Shown: positions 9,131-17,073 of the stretch, one piece after another
Layout of the letters: each line of letters starts with the position of its first letter
How positions within the stretch are numbered: position 1 is the stretch's first letter
Notes under the pieces: model-generated
What the model saw: only the letters and a program-made list of their open reading frames with translations
The model's database searches: none
What the model was told of the DNA's origin: nothing
Position numbers and translations under genes: made by a program
DNA from: Clostridiales bacterium
GTDB taxonomy: Bacteria; Bacillota; Clostridia; Saccharofermentanales; Saccharofermentanaceae
DNA length: 64,000 nt
NCBI GenBank assembly: GCA_017545245.1
Contig: JAFWPB010000007.1
Coordinates: 62,001 to 126,000 of the forward strand
Reading direction: 5' to 3'

Positions 9131-9406
9131 TTACAAAGACCAGATCAACGATGTTTCAAGCACATAATCAATATCGTTGCCTACGCCAAACGAGTGACTT
9201 TCAAAGCAATCCTCTGCTCCAGGAAGCATCATTTTCGGGATAATACTCGGTCTCTCTTTTATTTCTTCAGCAGGCTGACTATACCCGCAAGTTGGTCCAG
9301 GTTTTGCCTGTTCCAAGAAGAGAAAAGCACTGGCGACGCCACAACCGATGAACAGCAATGCGCTGATTCCAACGATTACAAATATTTTCAAGTATCCTCG
9401 ATCCAT
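9131..9406 (-). pseudogene. Truncated paralog family member 4
   Basis: 91 codons matching the first half of member 2: one N-terminal helix, then MLPGAEDCFESHSFGVGNDIDYVLET. It then ends in SLIWSL where the full-length paralogs continue for about 95 residues. The C-terminal half, including the VKQY and NEY.YGT blocks, is absent, so this is most likely a degraded copy. It contains one copy of the AAAAGCACTG motif (9323-9332). Confidence 0.65.
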
Positions 9407-9441
9407 ATCGTGCTCCTTATCTCGTCATCTCCGACTCTTGC

Positions 9442-9555
9442 TATCTGATACGATAATAGCATGGTGCGTATTGAATTGCAATCATTTTTTATCGATAAAC
9501 GATATATTTTTATTATTTTGGAATATATGTCAATTGTTTTCAGAGGCAAAAGAAC
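9442..9555. repeat. Second copy of the duplicated upstream segment
   Basis: Nearly identical to 5974-6086, including the TATCG-ATAAA-CGATA inverted repeat (here 9490-9504). Together with the paralog genes it marks a segmental duplication: 4536-6086 resembles 8401-9555, with the padR operon between. Confidence 0.75.
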
Positions 9556-9594
9556 TCGAGAACGCAGTTAAATCATTCTGCATTTCTCCGGGCA

Positions 9595-9632
9595 ACAAAA
9601 AAGACGTCTGCGCGGCCGCAAACATCCAGACG
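9595..9632 (-). terminator. Rho-independent terminator (minus strand)
   Basis: CGTCTG (9605-9610) pairs with CAGACG (9627-9632); on the minus strand a T6 run follows. The nearest upstream minus-strand gene is mnmA (ends 10079), so the mnmA transcript may run through the 54-bp array and stop here. Confidence 0.55.
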
Positions 9633-9710
9633 GTGTTGTCTCAATAATATCTCAAGCAGAAAGCAAACCATAGTATTCGTCCCGTTTGACGAGACCTATA
9701 GAGACCTGAG

Positions 9711-9964
9711 TGGGACTATACTGCTCTCTTTGCCCAATCTGATCCCACTATTATTTACCCCGAATGGGACCATACTGGCTTATTCAATCAATTTGGTCCT
9801 ATCCAGGAGACGCAAGAATGGGACTACACAGCCTGCGTTACCCAATCTAGTCCCACCGAGCATGGAAATCCGTGGGACTATTCTAGCATTACTGCCCGAT
9901 CTAGTCCCATCCGACGGGCAAAACGATGGGACCATTTATGCCTTTCGGGTCTGTTTAGTCCCAC
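9711..9964. repeat. Five-unit array with exact 54-bp period
   Basis: Units start at 9711, 9765, 9819, 9873 and 9927, exactly 54 bp apart. Each unit is about 37 bp and is bounded by an inverted repeat: TGGGAC(T/C)A at the left and TAGTCCCA or a one- or two-base variant at the right. The 17-bp intervals are unrelated to one another. Interiors are partly conserved (CCCAATCT or CCCGATCT before the right arm). The plus strand is open and would read as an 18-residue repeat (GTI...LVP), but there is no start site or sensible protein character, so I treat it as non-coding. It is not a CRISPR array: repeats are degenerate and intervals too short. Confidence 0.75.
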
Positions 9965-10006
9965 TCCTCCTCGAAAAGAACTTGTGCCCTGTTCCTGTTC
10001 TATAAG

Positions 10007-10073
10007 CACGTATCGTTTCAAAAATCATGAGCAGCGCTTACGCAGGCGCGAAGCGCCGAGTACCTGGCGACGA
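10007..10073 (-). repeat. Dispersed hairpin repeat, copy 3
   Basis: Third copy of the element at 4536 and 8401, directly after the mnmA stop codon on the minus strand. It holds the perfect hairpin GGCGC-TTC-GCGCC, where copy 1 has GGCGTGC/GCACGCC, so the stem is maintained by paired changes. Confidence 0.7.
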
Positions 10074-10078
10074 AGGAT

Positions 10079-11146
10079 TTATGAAACGATCGTCCCTCCA
10101 CCCAGCACTTCTTCTCCGTCATAGAACACGGCAGCCTGGCCAGGAGTGATCGCGCGGATCGGTTCGTCAAATACGAGTCGGACTTTGCCATCTTCCATAG
10201 GAATGGCGGTCGCCCATTGTTCTTTCTGGTGATATCGGAGCTTGGCCTGAACGCGGATCTCTTTTTCCGGTACGATTCCCGAAATCCAGTTGACATCGTC
10301 GATCAGGGCTTCGGTATTCCGTAGATCTTCGTCGTAGACAAGGATAACACGGTTATTTTCCACGTCGAGACGGGATACATACATTGGCGCGGGAAGAGCT
10401 AATCCGAGGCCTCTTCTCTGTCCCGGAGTGTACGCGACAATTCCTTTGTGCGTACCCAAAACCTTCCCGTCTTTATCCACAAAATCACCACTCGGATATT
10501 CTTTGCCGGTAGTCTTCTTCAGGAAGGAAACATAGTCTCCGTCAGGCACAAAGCAGATGTCCTGACTCTCACGTTTTTCTGCATTGATCATGCCGGCTTC
10601 GCGAGCCTTTTCGCGGACTTCTCTCTTTTGCAGATCTCCCAGCGGGAACACGGTATGTGCAAGCTGTTCCTGCGTCAGAGAATACAAAACATAACTCTGG
10701 TCCTTCGATTCATCGAGTGCTTTTAAAAGATGAAAACGGCCATCTTTTTCCACGATGCGGGCGTAGTGACCGGTCACGATCACATCGCACTTCAAGACTT
10801 GGGCGCGCTCGTAGAGCTTGCCGAACTTAAGATACCGGTTACAGTCAATGCAGGGATTCGGCGTGCGGCCGTGCTCGTAGCAATCGACGAACTTGCCGAT
10901 GACCTTTTCCTTGAATTCTTCTTTGAAATTGAAAACATAATACGGGATCCCCAGATGCCTGCAGACACTTCCCGCGTCTTCGACATCGTCCAGAGAACAA
11001 CATGTCTTGGGATTGGCGATCACGATATCCTCGTTGTCGTAGAGCTTCATGGTGCAGCCGATACAGGAGTACCCTCGCTCCAACATGATCTTGGCAGCCA
11101 GAGACGAGTCCACGCCGCCGCTCATTGCGATCAGGGCCGACTTCAT
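10079..11146 (-). CDS. mnmA: tRNA-specific 2-thiouridylase MnmA
   Basis: Enzyme of 355 residues that installs the 2-thio group on wobble U34 of tRNA Lys/Glu/Gln in the cytoplasm. The PP-loop is AMSGGVDSSLAA at the N-terminus. The catalytic cysteine pair is in GRTPNPCIDCN and ESQDICFVPDGD, and the central KDQSYVLYSL and PGQRRGLG blocks are family hallmarks. Length is normal. The ATG overlaps the nadA stop by 4 nt. One copy of the AAAAGCACT core lies inside it (10716-10724). Confidence 0.96.
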   Translation of the reverse strand: MKSALIAMSGGVDSSLAAKIMLERGYSCIGCTMKLYDNEDIVIANPKTCCSLDDVEDAGSVCRHLGIPYYVFNFKEEFKEKVIGKFVDCYEHGRTPNPCIDCNRYLKFGKLYERAQVLKCDVIVTGHYARIVEKDGRFHLLKALDESKDQSYVLYSLTQEQLAHTVFPLGDLQKREVREKAREAGMINAEKRESQDICFVPDGDYVSFLKKTTGKEYPSGDFVDKDGKVLGTHKGIVAYTPGQRRGLGLALPAPMYVSRLDVENNRVILVYDEDLRNTEALIDDVNWISGIVPEKEIRVQAKLRYHQKEQWATAIPMEDGKVRLVFDEPIRAITPGQAAVFYDGEEVLGGGTIVS

Positions 11147-12060
11147 CTGCCGAGCCTCAGCATCTCATCGATGCATCTTCTGGAAGAAGTGATCAGTTCG
11201 TCGCTCATGATGATCTCTTCGCCGCCGATGCCCATCACGGTTCGGTAAACATCCACCAGTGTCGTGGCCTGCATGTTGTGGCACACACAATCCTTGGACA
11301 GTGCATAGAAGCTCTTGTCCGGGCAGTCAAACTGCAGGTGCTCGACGATACTGTTTTCGGTCGCGATGACAAACTCTTTGCCCTCGCTCTTTTTTGCATA
11401 ACTCATGATCTCCGTGGTGCTTCCCACGAAGTCCGCTTCTGCCACGATCTCCGGACGACTTTCCGGATGCATCAGGATCTGCGCACCTGGATGTGCCGCA
11501 CGGGCAGCCTCGATATCGCGCAAAGTAAAACGCAGATGTGTCGGGCATCCGCCGTGGATCAGCTGCAGTTTCTTTTCCGGCACCTGCTTGGCGATCCAGT
11601 CACCGAGGTTGCAGTCCGGTACGAAAAGGATCTTATCGTTATCGATATTGCGGATGATCTTCACTGCCGATGACGAAGTAACACAGACATCGCACTGGGT
11701 CTTCAGTTCTGCAGTGGTATTGATATAGGCCACGACAGTGTGGTCCGGATATTCTTTTTTCAAAGCACTGAGCATCTCCGGGTCCAGCTGTTCCGCCATC
11801 GGGCAGCCTGCTGTGCCGTTCGCCAGATAGACCGTTTTCTGAGGAGACAGCGTCTTCACGGTCTCCGCCATAAAGCGTACACCGCACATGATCACCTTAT
11901 CCTGCGGAACTTTGGCCGCTTCCTGCGAAAGACCGAAAGAATCGCCGATAAAATCGGCGACTTCCCAGATGTCATGACGCTGGTACGCGTGCGCCAGGAT
12001 ACAGATCCCGCGCTCCTTTTTCTCTTTTATGATCGCATCTTGCAGTTCTCTAACAGTCAT
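11143..12060 (-). CDS. nadA: Quinolinate synthase NadA (one cluster cysteine replaced)
   Basis: Protein of 305 residues, full length for NadA, which condenses iminoaspartate with dihydroxyacetone phosphate to quinolinate for NAD synthesis. Visible blocks are ILAHAYQRHDIWEVADFIGDS, VIMCGVRFMAET, GTAGCPMAEQ, VTSSSAVKI, DFVGSTTEI and CVCHNMQATTL. The three usual [4Fe-4S] ligands sit in CGVxFM, HPEC and C.NM; here the middle one reads HPES (AGT codon near 11455). No nadB or nadC is adjacent. Fold assignment is firm, activity less so. Confidence 0.9.
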   Translation of the reverse strand: MTVRELQDAIIKEKKERGICILAHAYQRHDIWEVADFIGDSFGLSQEAAKVPQDKVIMCGVRFMAETVKTLSPQKTVYLANGTAGCPMAEQLDPEMLSALKKEYPDHTVVAYINTTAELKTQCDVCVTSSSAVKIIRNIDNDKILFVPDCNLGDWIAKQVPEKKLQLIHGGCPTHLRFTLRDIEAARAAHPGAQILMHPESRPEIVAEADFVGSTTEIMSYAKKSEGKEFVIATENSIVEHLQFDCPDKSFYALSKDCVCHNMQATTLVDVYRTVMGIGGEEIIMSDELITSSRRCIDEMLRLGR

Positions 12061-12084
12061 GTAGTACTCCCTTTGGCGCTCTTC

Positions 12085-12738
12085 TCAGCCGTCAATAAAC
12101 ATCGAAAAATAACTCTCGATATCGTCGAAGAATTTCTTCAGGTGGATCAGATCTGTTGCCGCCCTATGAACCGTGATGGCAATTGGAAGATACTTTCTTC
12201 CGTTCTCTTCCACGACCTTGCACATATCGACAGTCGGGAAGAAATAATCCTTCATGTCGTGAAGATCAACAGAAAAACCATCAAAAGAAAACCACGGATT
12301 AAAGCATACATTATAGCTGTTCGTCGGCGGCATGCCTTTAAGAGCAAAGACACCCTTGCTGTTTCCGTACTTCTCCAGATCCGCAAGGAACTTCTCATTA
12401 AACACGGTGAAGTCTTCATCGTACTCGGTCCAGAGGATCGTACTGGTCTCATCGTCTTCATGGAAAACCGGATATGCCGGATTCAGGTAGTTCCACCAGC
12501 CGATCTGGCCGTCCTTGTAGGCGACACTCAACTCACCCTGGTTGTTGATGGCCCGGGTGACCATGTAGTAGAACACACAGTCCTGCCGGTATCCCTTCTT
12601 TTCCAGCGCCGGCAGAAGATCCGTGACATCGATCTTCCGGTTCAAAGAGATATTGTACGGGAACATCTTCGCATAATAGTGAAAATGCTGCGCACGTGGC
12701 CAAGTAGCCTGGTCATAGGTAAAAAACTGAGATTTCAT
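12085..12738 (-). CDS. Chloramphenicol-acetyltransferase-fold protein lacking the catalytic His
   Basis: Protein of 217 residues spanning a whole CAT fold: N-terminal WPRAQHFHYY, central FNPWFSFDGFSVDL and C-terminal LPIAITVHRAATDLIHLKKFFDDIE. In active CAT the last block is HHAxxDG, with the second His catalytic; here that position is Arg (VHRAATD, AGG codon) while the Asp four residues on is kept. Acetyl transfer by the known mechanism is therefore doubtful. The start at 12738 has GAGGAG upstream and overlaps the preceding stop by 4 nt. It is in an operon with an isochorismatase-fold hydrolase and nadA. Confidence 0.85.
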   Translation of the reverse strand: MKSQFFTYDQATWPRAQHFHYYAKMFPYNISLNRKIDVTDLLPALEKKGYRQDCVFYYMVTRAINNQGELSVAYKDGQIGWWNYLNPAYPVFHEDDETSTILWTEYDEDFTVFNEKFLADLEKYGNSKGVFALKGMPPTNSYNVCFNPWFSFDGFSVDLHDMKDYFFPTVDMCKVVEENGRKYLPIAITVHRAATDLIHLKKFFDDIESYFSMFIDG

Positions 12739-13253
12739 AGGCACTCCTCGATATGGTCTACCGTCATCACCTGCGCATAGCGGTGATTCCAGATTTCGTA
12801 ACTATAGTAATGGTAAAGCTCTTCGCCCGAAAGATAGCGGTTGTCGAAAGTCGTGTGTCCGCCACGCGGTACGATCACCTCATATCCGTATTCAAAAGCC
12901 ACCTTGATCGTTGCATCCACGCAGAAATCCGTCTGCATGCCTGTGACGATCAACTTGGTCACACCCTTTTCTTCCAGATATTCTCTTAATCCTGTTCCTC
13001 GAAAAGCACTGTTGTATTTTTTGTCGAAGATCTTCTCGCCATTCTTCGGTGCCACCTGGGAATAGATCTCAAAACCATTCTCTCCCCGCACCAGCGTATT
13101 ATCTTCATGGCGGATAAAGATCACCTCAATGCCTCTTTCCCTACAGATTCCCTCCATCTGGGAGATCGTCTTGATCAGACGCTTCTCATCAAAAGGATGC
13201 TCCAGAATCAGAGCATTTTGCATATCTACTACCAACATCGCGGTCTTTCCCAT
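12735..13253 (-). CDS. Isochorismatase-family cysteine hydrolase
   Basis: Protein of 172 residues. The catalytic triad is visible as Asp10 in MLVVDMQNAL, a Lys in the DKKYNSAF region and the nucleophile Cys in GMQTDFCVDATIKVAFE, followed by GGHTT. Family members hydrolyse isochorismate, nicotinamide, N-carbamoyl compounds and others. The operon with nadA makes a role near NAD metabolism possible, but the sequence alone does not show nicotinamidase specificity. First gene of the four-gene operon. One AAAAGCACTG copy lies at 13002. Confidence 0.9.
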   Translation of the reverse strand: MGKTAMLVVDMQNALILEHPFDEKRLIKTISQMEGICRERGIEVIFIRHEDNTLVRGENGFEIYSQVAPKNGEKIFDKKYNSAFRGTGLREYLEEKGVTKLIVTGMQTDFCVDATIKVAFEYGYEVIVPRGGHTTFDNRYLSGEELYHYYSYEIWNHRYAQVMTVDHIEECL

Positions 13254-13383
13254 AAAGAATACTTCCTTTCATGCGAAACAGGCATTTTTATACTCAATTA
13301 CTATATCACATTTCGAGTAACTATTCTCCCGATTTTCGCTATTTTTCTGCATGACTTTTCACGAATTTTCAAAGAAACCTATA

Positions 13384-13427
13384 CAAAAAGTTGAGGCTGC
13401 ACCACAGTATCTCGGGCACAGCCTCCA
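13384..13427 (-). terminator. Rho-independent terminator of the SDR gene
   Basis: GAGGCTG (13393-13399) pairs with CAGCCTC (13419-13425). Read on the minus strand it is followed by AACTTTTTG. It ends the transcript of the epimerase gene at 13472-14527. Confidence 0.75.
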
Positions 13428-13471
13428 GGAACAAGGAAGTAGAGGATTAATCGGGGGTAAAAAATCTTGTT

Positions 13472-14527
13472 TCAGCCGTTGCTGGCTTTCTTTCCGTTCT
13501 TTCCTTTGTCTGAGGATTGTTCAATTTTACTTTCGATGGGTTTGTTGTTCTCTACCCATGTGACCGTGTCTTCCAGAGAAGCCCGAAGGTCTCTCGGATT
13601 GTAATGCAGATCATTGCTTGCACGTTCACTTGCATAAAGAGGTTCTGGCGAAGTGAAGGGACCAAATTTGTCTTTCGGATTCTCTTTCTTCGTGATCTTG
13701 TAATAAAGCTGGGCGATACCCTTGCCGCTCAGGAGCCAGTTCGGAACAGTCTTGGTGACTTCTTCCCTTCCCGTGATCTCATGCAGGCTGTGCAGGAAAT
13801 CCTGAGTACTCATGTAGGAGTTCGAAAGGATATAGCAGTTACCCTTCTCACTATGTTCAGCAGCTTCGAGTACACCGGCGGCGACATCGCGCACATCGGT
13901 AAAATCGCCACCTCCCGGGATCGTAACTTTCAGATCGCCGGAGAGATAATCACGGATCAGACTGATGATGTCCGAGTTTCCGTATTCAAAAGGACCCAGT
14001 ACGAGCGATGGGAGCAGAATAACGGCATTCAAACCATTCAGTGAAACTTTATCGAGGATATACTGCGTTGCCTCTGCTTTTGATTTCGCATAGTCTCCCA
14101 CAACGCGGTTTCTGTCGAAGAACTTCACTTCTTTTACCGGCTCTGACTGATTGGTGAGCGGAATCGCTCTGGCCGAGCCGATATAGATCAGCTTACCGAT
14201 TTTTTTCTTTACGCAGGTATCTGTGATATTCATCGTACCATGTACATTCACACGACGTACCATCAAGTCCGTCTTTTCCGAAATCACGTTTCTTTCCTGC
14301 GCATGGATCAGGATCGCATCACGCGGATCCTCCAGATCGAAGAAATCCTTCATGGAATCTTTTACAAGGATGTCACCATAAGAAACTTCCACAGGAAGTC
14401 CTGCCAATGGAGTGGTATCCTCATCCGGTGCCACAAGGACACGGACCTTCTTCTGGTTATCGAGTAGCATTCTGACAATGGTATTGCCGATCTGACCTGT
14501 TGCGCCTGTAACTAAATACTGAGTCAT
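13472..14527 (-). CDS. NAD-dependent epimerase/dehydratase family protein (extended SDR)
   Basis: Protein of 351 residues with the N-terminal nucleotide-binding motif VTGATGQIG (about 6-14), a DAILIHAQERN loop where extended SDRs carry DxxxHxAA, a NITD motif, and YAKSKAEATQYI holding the catalytic Tyr-x-x-x-Lys. The last 30 residues are rich in Lys and Ser. A strong GGAGGGGAGG stretch precedes the ATG. Substrate unknown; a nucleotide-sugar or flavonol-reductase-like reaction is possible. Single-gene transcript judged by its terminator. Confidence 0.9.
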   Translation of the reverse strand: MTQYLVTGATGQIGNTIVRMLLDNQKKVRVLVAPDEDTTPLAGLPVEVSYGDILVKDSMKDFFDLEDPRDAILIHAQERNVISEKTDLMVRRVNVHGTMNITDTCVKKKIGKLIYIGSARAIPLTNQSEPVKEVKFFDRNRVVGDYAKSKAEATQYILDKVSLNGLNAVILLPSLVLGPFEYGNSDIISLIRDYLSGDLKVTIPGGGDFTDVRDVAAGVLEAAEHSEKGNCYILSNSYMSTQDFLHSLHEITGREEVTKTVPNWLLSGKGIAQLYYKITKKENPKDKFGPFTSPEPLYASERASNDLHYNPRDLRASLEDTVTWVENNKPIESKIEQSSDKGKNGKKASNG

Positions 14528-14743
14528 CCTCTTCGCCTCCCCTCCTTGGGATCATTGGTAGGTTTCCTCATTCCCATCTGAAAAACCTCTTGTACACATT
14601 ATGAAGAAGAAATTTGAACAATTTACAGAAATCAGAAAAACAAACGGGCATTTTTACGAATAATCCATGTCTGATTTGTGAACAAAGGCCGAGTTTCGGG
14701 CATTTCCCGACAAAAGCGTTTGATATTTATCCAGAATACGTAA

Positions 14744-15439
14744 TCAGGATACGATTGATTCACCGATCCAGGAAAGGATCTTGTCCAGTCGTTTTTCATT
14801 GAAAAAAGGAACGGCCGCGGTAGCGCAATTCAACATCAGCCATTCGGTAAAAGCATCCGGGTGCACGGTCAGGCATGCGGATATATCCGGGTAAAGAAGA
14901 CTCCTTCCGACCGGACGGCATTTTGCGCTCATCGCATCTTCCTCCGGATCGATCAGGACCGGCACGACACGGTAGAGTTCTTTTTGCGGAACGCCTTTCG
15001 AATCAAGAAGGATGTCACTGACGATGCAGGAATAATCTTCGGCAATGGAAGTATTCTTTCCAAGCGGGACCTTGGCAAATCTTGTATCATACTGATCCCA
15101 CTCAATATGCTCTTTTCCTTTATGAAGGACCACCACGACAAAATCGTCGGAAAGGATCAGAAAATCGATATTGGCCGTGCCGACTTCACTTTGCAGGACG
15201 ACGTTATAGTAGACCTGAAGCGGAAGTCCTGACTCCACGATTGAAGATGCCGTCTTCTGGTGTTTCTTCACTTCTTCGGCCAGTTCTGCCCACGCAGACA
15301 AAAAGACCTTCTTCATCTCTTTTGGAGCACTCTCCGCTTTGTCCCGAAGCCGCAGGATCTCATCCATCCGTGCATCGAATGGTTTGATCCATGTCAGGTT
15401 TCGTTCCGCGGGAACTTGCGCCCGATGAAAAAGGTCCAT
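14744..15439 (-). CDS. Conserved hypothetical protein with NERD-like core
   Basis: 231 residues, no clear family. An N-terminal charged helix (about 20-60) is followed by YYNVVLQSEVGTANIDFLILSDDFVVVVLHKGK. That block resembles the NERD nuclease-related core (an acidic ID step, then a hydrophobic strand ending near Lys), but the match is weak. No signal peptide. The ATG at 15439 has GAGGAG upstream; a TTG six codons earlier is the only longer option. It follows the ABC exporter genes by about 25 nt. Confidence 0.6.
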   Translation of the reverse strand: MDLFHRAQVPAERNLTWIKPFDARMDEILRLRDKAESAPKEMKKVFLSAWAELAEEVKKHQKTASSIVESGLPLQVYYNVVLQSEVGTANIDFLILSDDFVVVVLHKGKEHIEWDQYDTRFAKVPLGKNTSIAEDYSCIVSDILLDSKGVPQKELYRVVPVLIDPEEDAMSAKCRPVGRSLLYPDISACLTVHPDAFTEWLMLNCATAAVPFFNEKRLDKILSWIGESIVS

Positions 15440-15464
15440 TGTTGTTTTACTCCTCAAACTGGAG

Positions 15465-17072
15465 TCAGCCGTTCAGTGATTCGTATTTTCTGACCCCGTA
15501 GTGAGTAATTATAGCATATGCGCCTGCACTTAGTCCTGCCAGCAAGACGATCTCGCCAAGAAGGATCAGTGTCGCGAGCATCTGCTGTTCTCTCAGGATA
15601 ACGGCAAATACGCAGAAAGCAGAGGTGATCAGTCCAAGTCCCATGCAGGAGAAGATCGTGAGGGTCATGGCAAACCCGCTCTTGATGACCTGTGCTTCAT
15701 TCTTCCAGTCAAGCTTTACGAAAATCAATCCGAAGATCAGACCGATCAAGGAAGCCAGAAGCTGGAACAGACCGGAGATAAGGTACAGGATAATGATATG
15801 GAGTGGATTGCATTCCAGGCGGATGCCCAGGACGATGCTGCTGAGCAAAGCAAATGGCTGATAAATCAGAAGGCTGACCATGATCTTCGCATTTAAAATA
15901 TCACGTGTTGCGATCGGGAGCGTCTTGGAGATCCAGATACGCTTGCCTTCAATCGAGACCGAAGCAGGAGTAGTGTAGGTCATCATGCCGAAGAAATTCA
16001 TTACGCAGGCCGCGATCGCAACCCAGGCAACCGGATTCAAAACATCGACAACGCTCTTTCCATCTACCGTGATTTCAGAAAAGACAGACAGTCCGTCTAC
16101 ACCCTTCACGGCAACATAGCCGACGCCAAGCAGGAGGATCACTACTCCAAAGGCCGTATTCATGACCCAGTTTGCAGAAGAGAAATATCTGGAAAACTCC
16201 ATCCGGAACGCCGCTTTCCGCGCGCTGGAAGAGCGATAGACTCTCTCCTTCTTCGAATTATCCGCCTGCATCTTGATGCCGCTGAGGGAACGGGCGTGAA
16301 TCCATATTGCCAATCCCAGAGGAACGAGGGTGATCAGAAGAGAAAGCAGTACACAGAGAAGGTCGCCGCTGTAGATTGCTTCCGTCAGCCAGTAAAGCGG
16401 CGGGATCTGTTGCATCATCTCAAGTGCTTCGGCCGTTGAGGCTTCCAGGCTGTCTGCAAAAGAGGTCATGTTCGGAACGACGAACATATACAGGATCACG
16501 ACCAGGATCGAAACCATTACGGAGAACATCTGACCGAACTTGGTCAGTCTCTTCAAAGCAGAAATGACTGCACTGATGATCAGTGAGATAAAAAGCGGGA
16601 TCGCCGGGATCAGAAGTCCGAATAATAAACCTCTCAAAATAAGAAGCGGTGACTCGCCTCCGACCAGGACCACGATCAGCATGGACGGGAAAAGAAGTAC
16701 CAGCGTGCAGAGTACATCCAGAAGGTACATGCCGAGAAGTTTTGAGATAACGATATGGGATTTCGGAATCGGCATGGAAAGGAGCATATCCGTATCATTG
16801 CCCTTCGCATCACGGGTGGAATTCGTCACACCGAACATCAGTGCCACGATGAAACCAAGAGCTAAGGAAATATAGATAGAAAATTCGGCCAGTCCTTTTT
16901 CCACCAGGATAAACGCGGTCGAAGCACCAATGATGCCGAACATACCGATCAGGAACAATCCCAGAACAATGAGCGTGCAGGCTGCTGCTATAACGCTGGT
17001 CTTTCCTTTCTTGCGGAACGAACCGACCAATTCCAGAAAATTGGTGCGGAGCAGGATTCTTAAAGTACGCAT
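15465..17072 (-). CDS. ABC exporter permease (ABC-2-like, large)
   Basis: Integral membrane protein of about 535 residues with some 12 predicted helices in two halves joined by a cytoplasmic stretch at 280-310. It opens with MRTLRILLRTNFLELVGSF. A conserved block TNSTRDAKGNDTDMLLSMPIPKSHI is typical of large ABC-2 export permeases partnered by a single ATPase. The start at 17072 has GAGGAGG just upstream and lies 1 nt past the end of the ATPase gene. Substrate unknown. Confidence 0.88.
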   Translation of the reverse strand: MRTLRILLRTNFLELVGSFRKKGKTSVIAAACTLIVLGLFLIGMFGIIGASTAFILVEKGLAEFSIYISLALGFIVALMFGVTNSTRDAKGNDTDMLLSMPIPKSHIVISKLLGMYLLDVLCTLVLLFPSMLIVVLVGGESPLLILRGLLFGLLIPAIPLFISLIISAVISALKRLTKFGQMFSVMVSILVVILYMFVVPNMTSFADSLEASTAEALEMMQQIPPLYWLTEAIYSGDLLCVLLSLLITLVPLGLAIWIHARSLSGIKMQADNSKKERVYRSSSARKAAFRMEFSRYFSSANWVMNTAFGVVILLLGVGYVAVKGVDGLSVFSEITVDGKSVVDVLNPVAWVAIAACVMNFFGMMTYTTPASVSIEGKRIWISKTLPIATRDILNAKIMVSLLIYQPFALLSSIVLGIRLECNPLHIIILYLISGLFQLLASLIGLIFGLIFVKLDWKNEAQVIKSGFAMTLTIFSCMGLGLITSAFCVFAVILREQQMLATLILLGEIVLLAGLSAGAYAIITHYGVRKYESLNG

Positions 17073-17073
17073 A

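Noticed and set aside
9711..9964. CRISPR array
   Set aside because: Repeats differ between units, are palindromic end to end, and the 17-bp intervals are too short; no cas genes in the window.
9730..10005. Protein-coding gene with 18-residue repeats
   Set aside because: It would start at TTG without a ribosome site, and the repeat is explained at the DNA level by the inverted arms.
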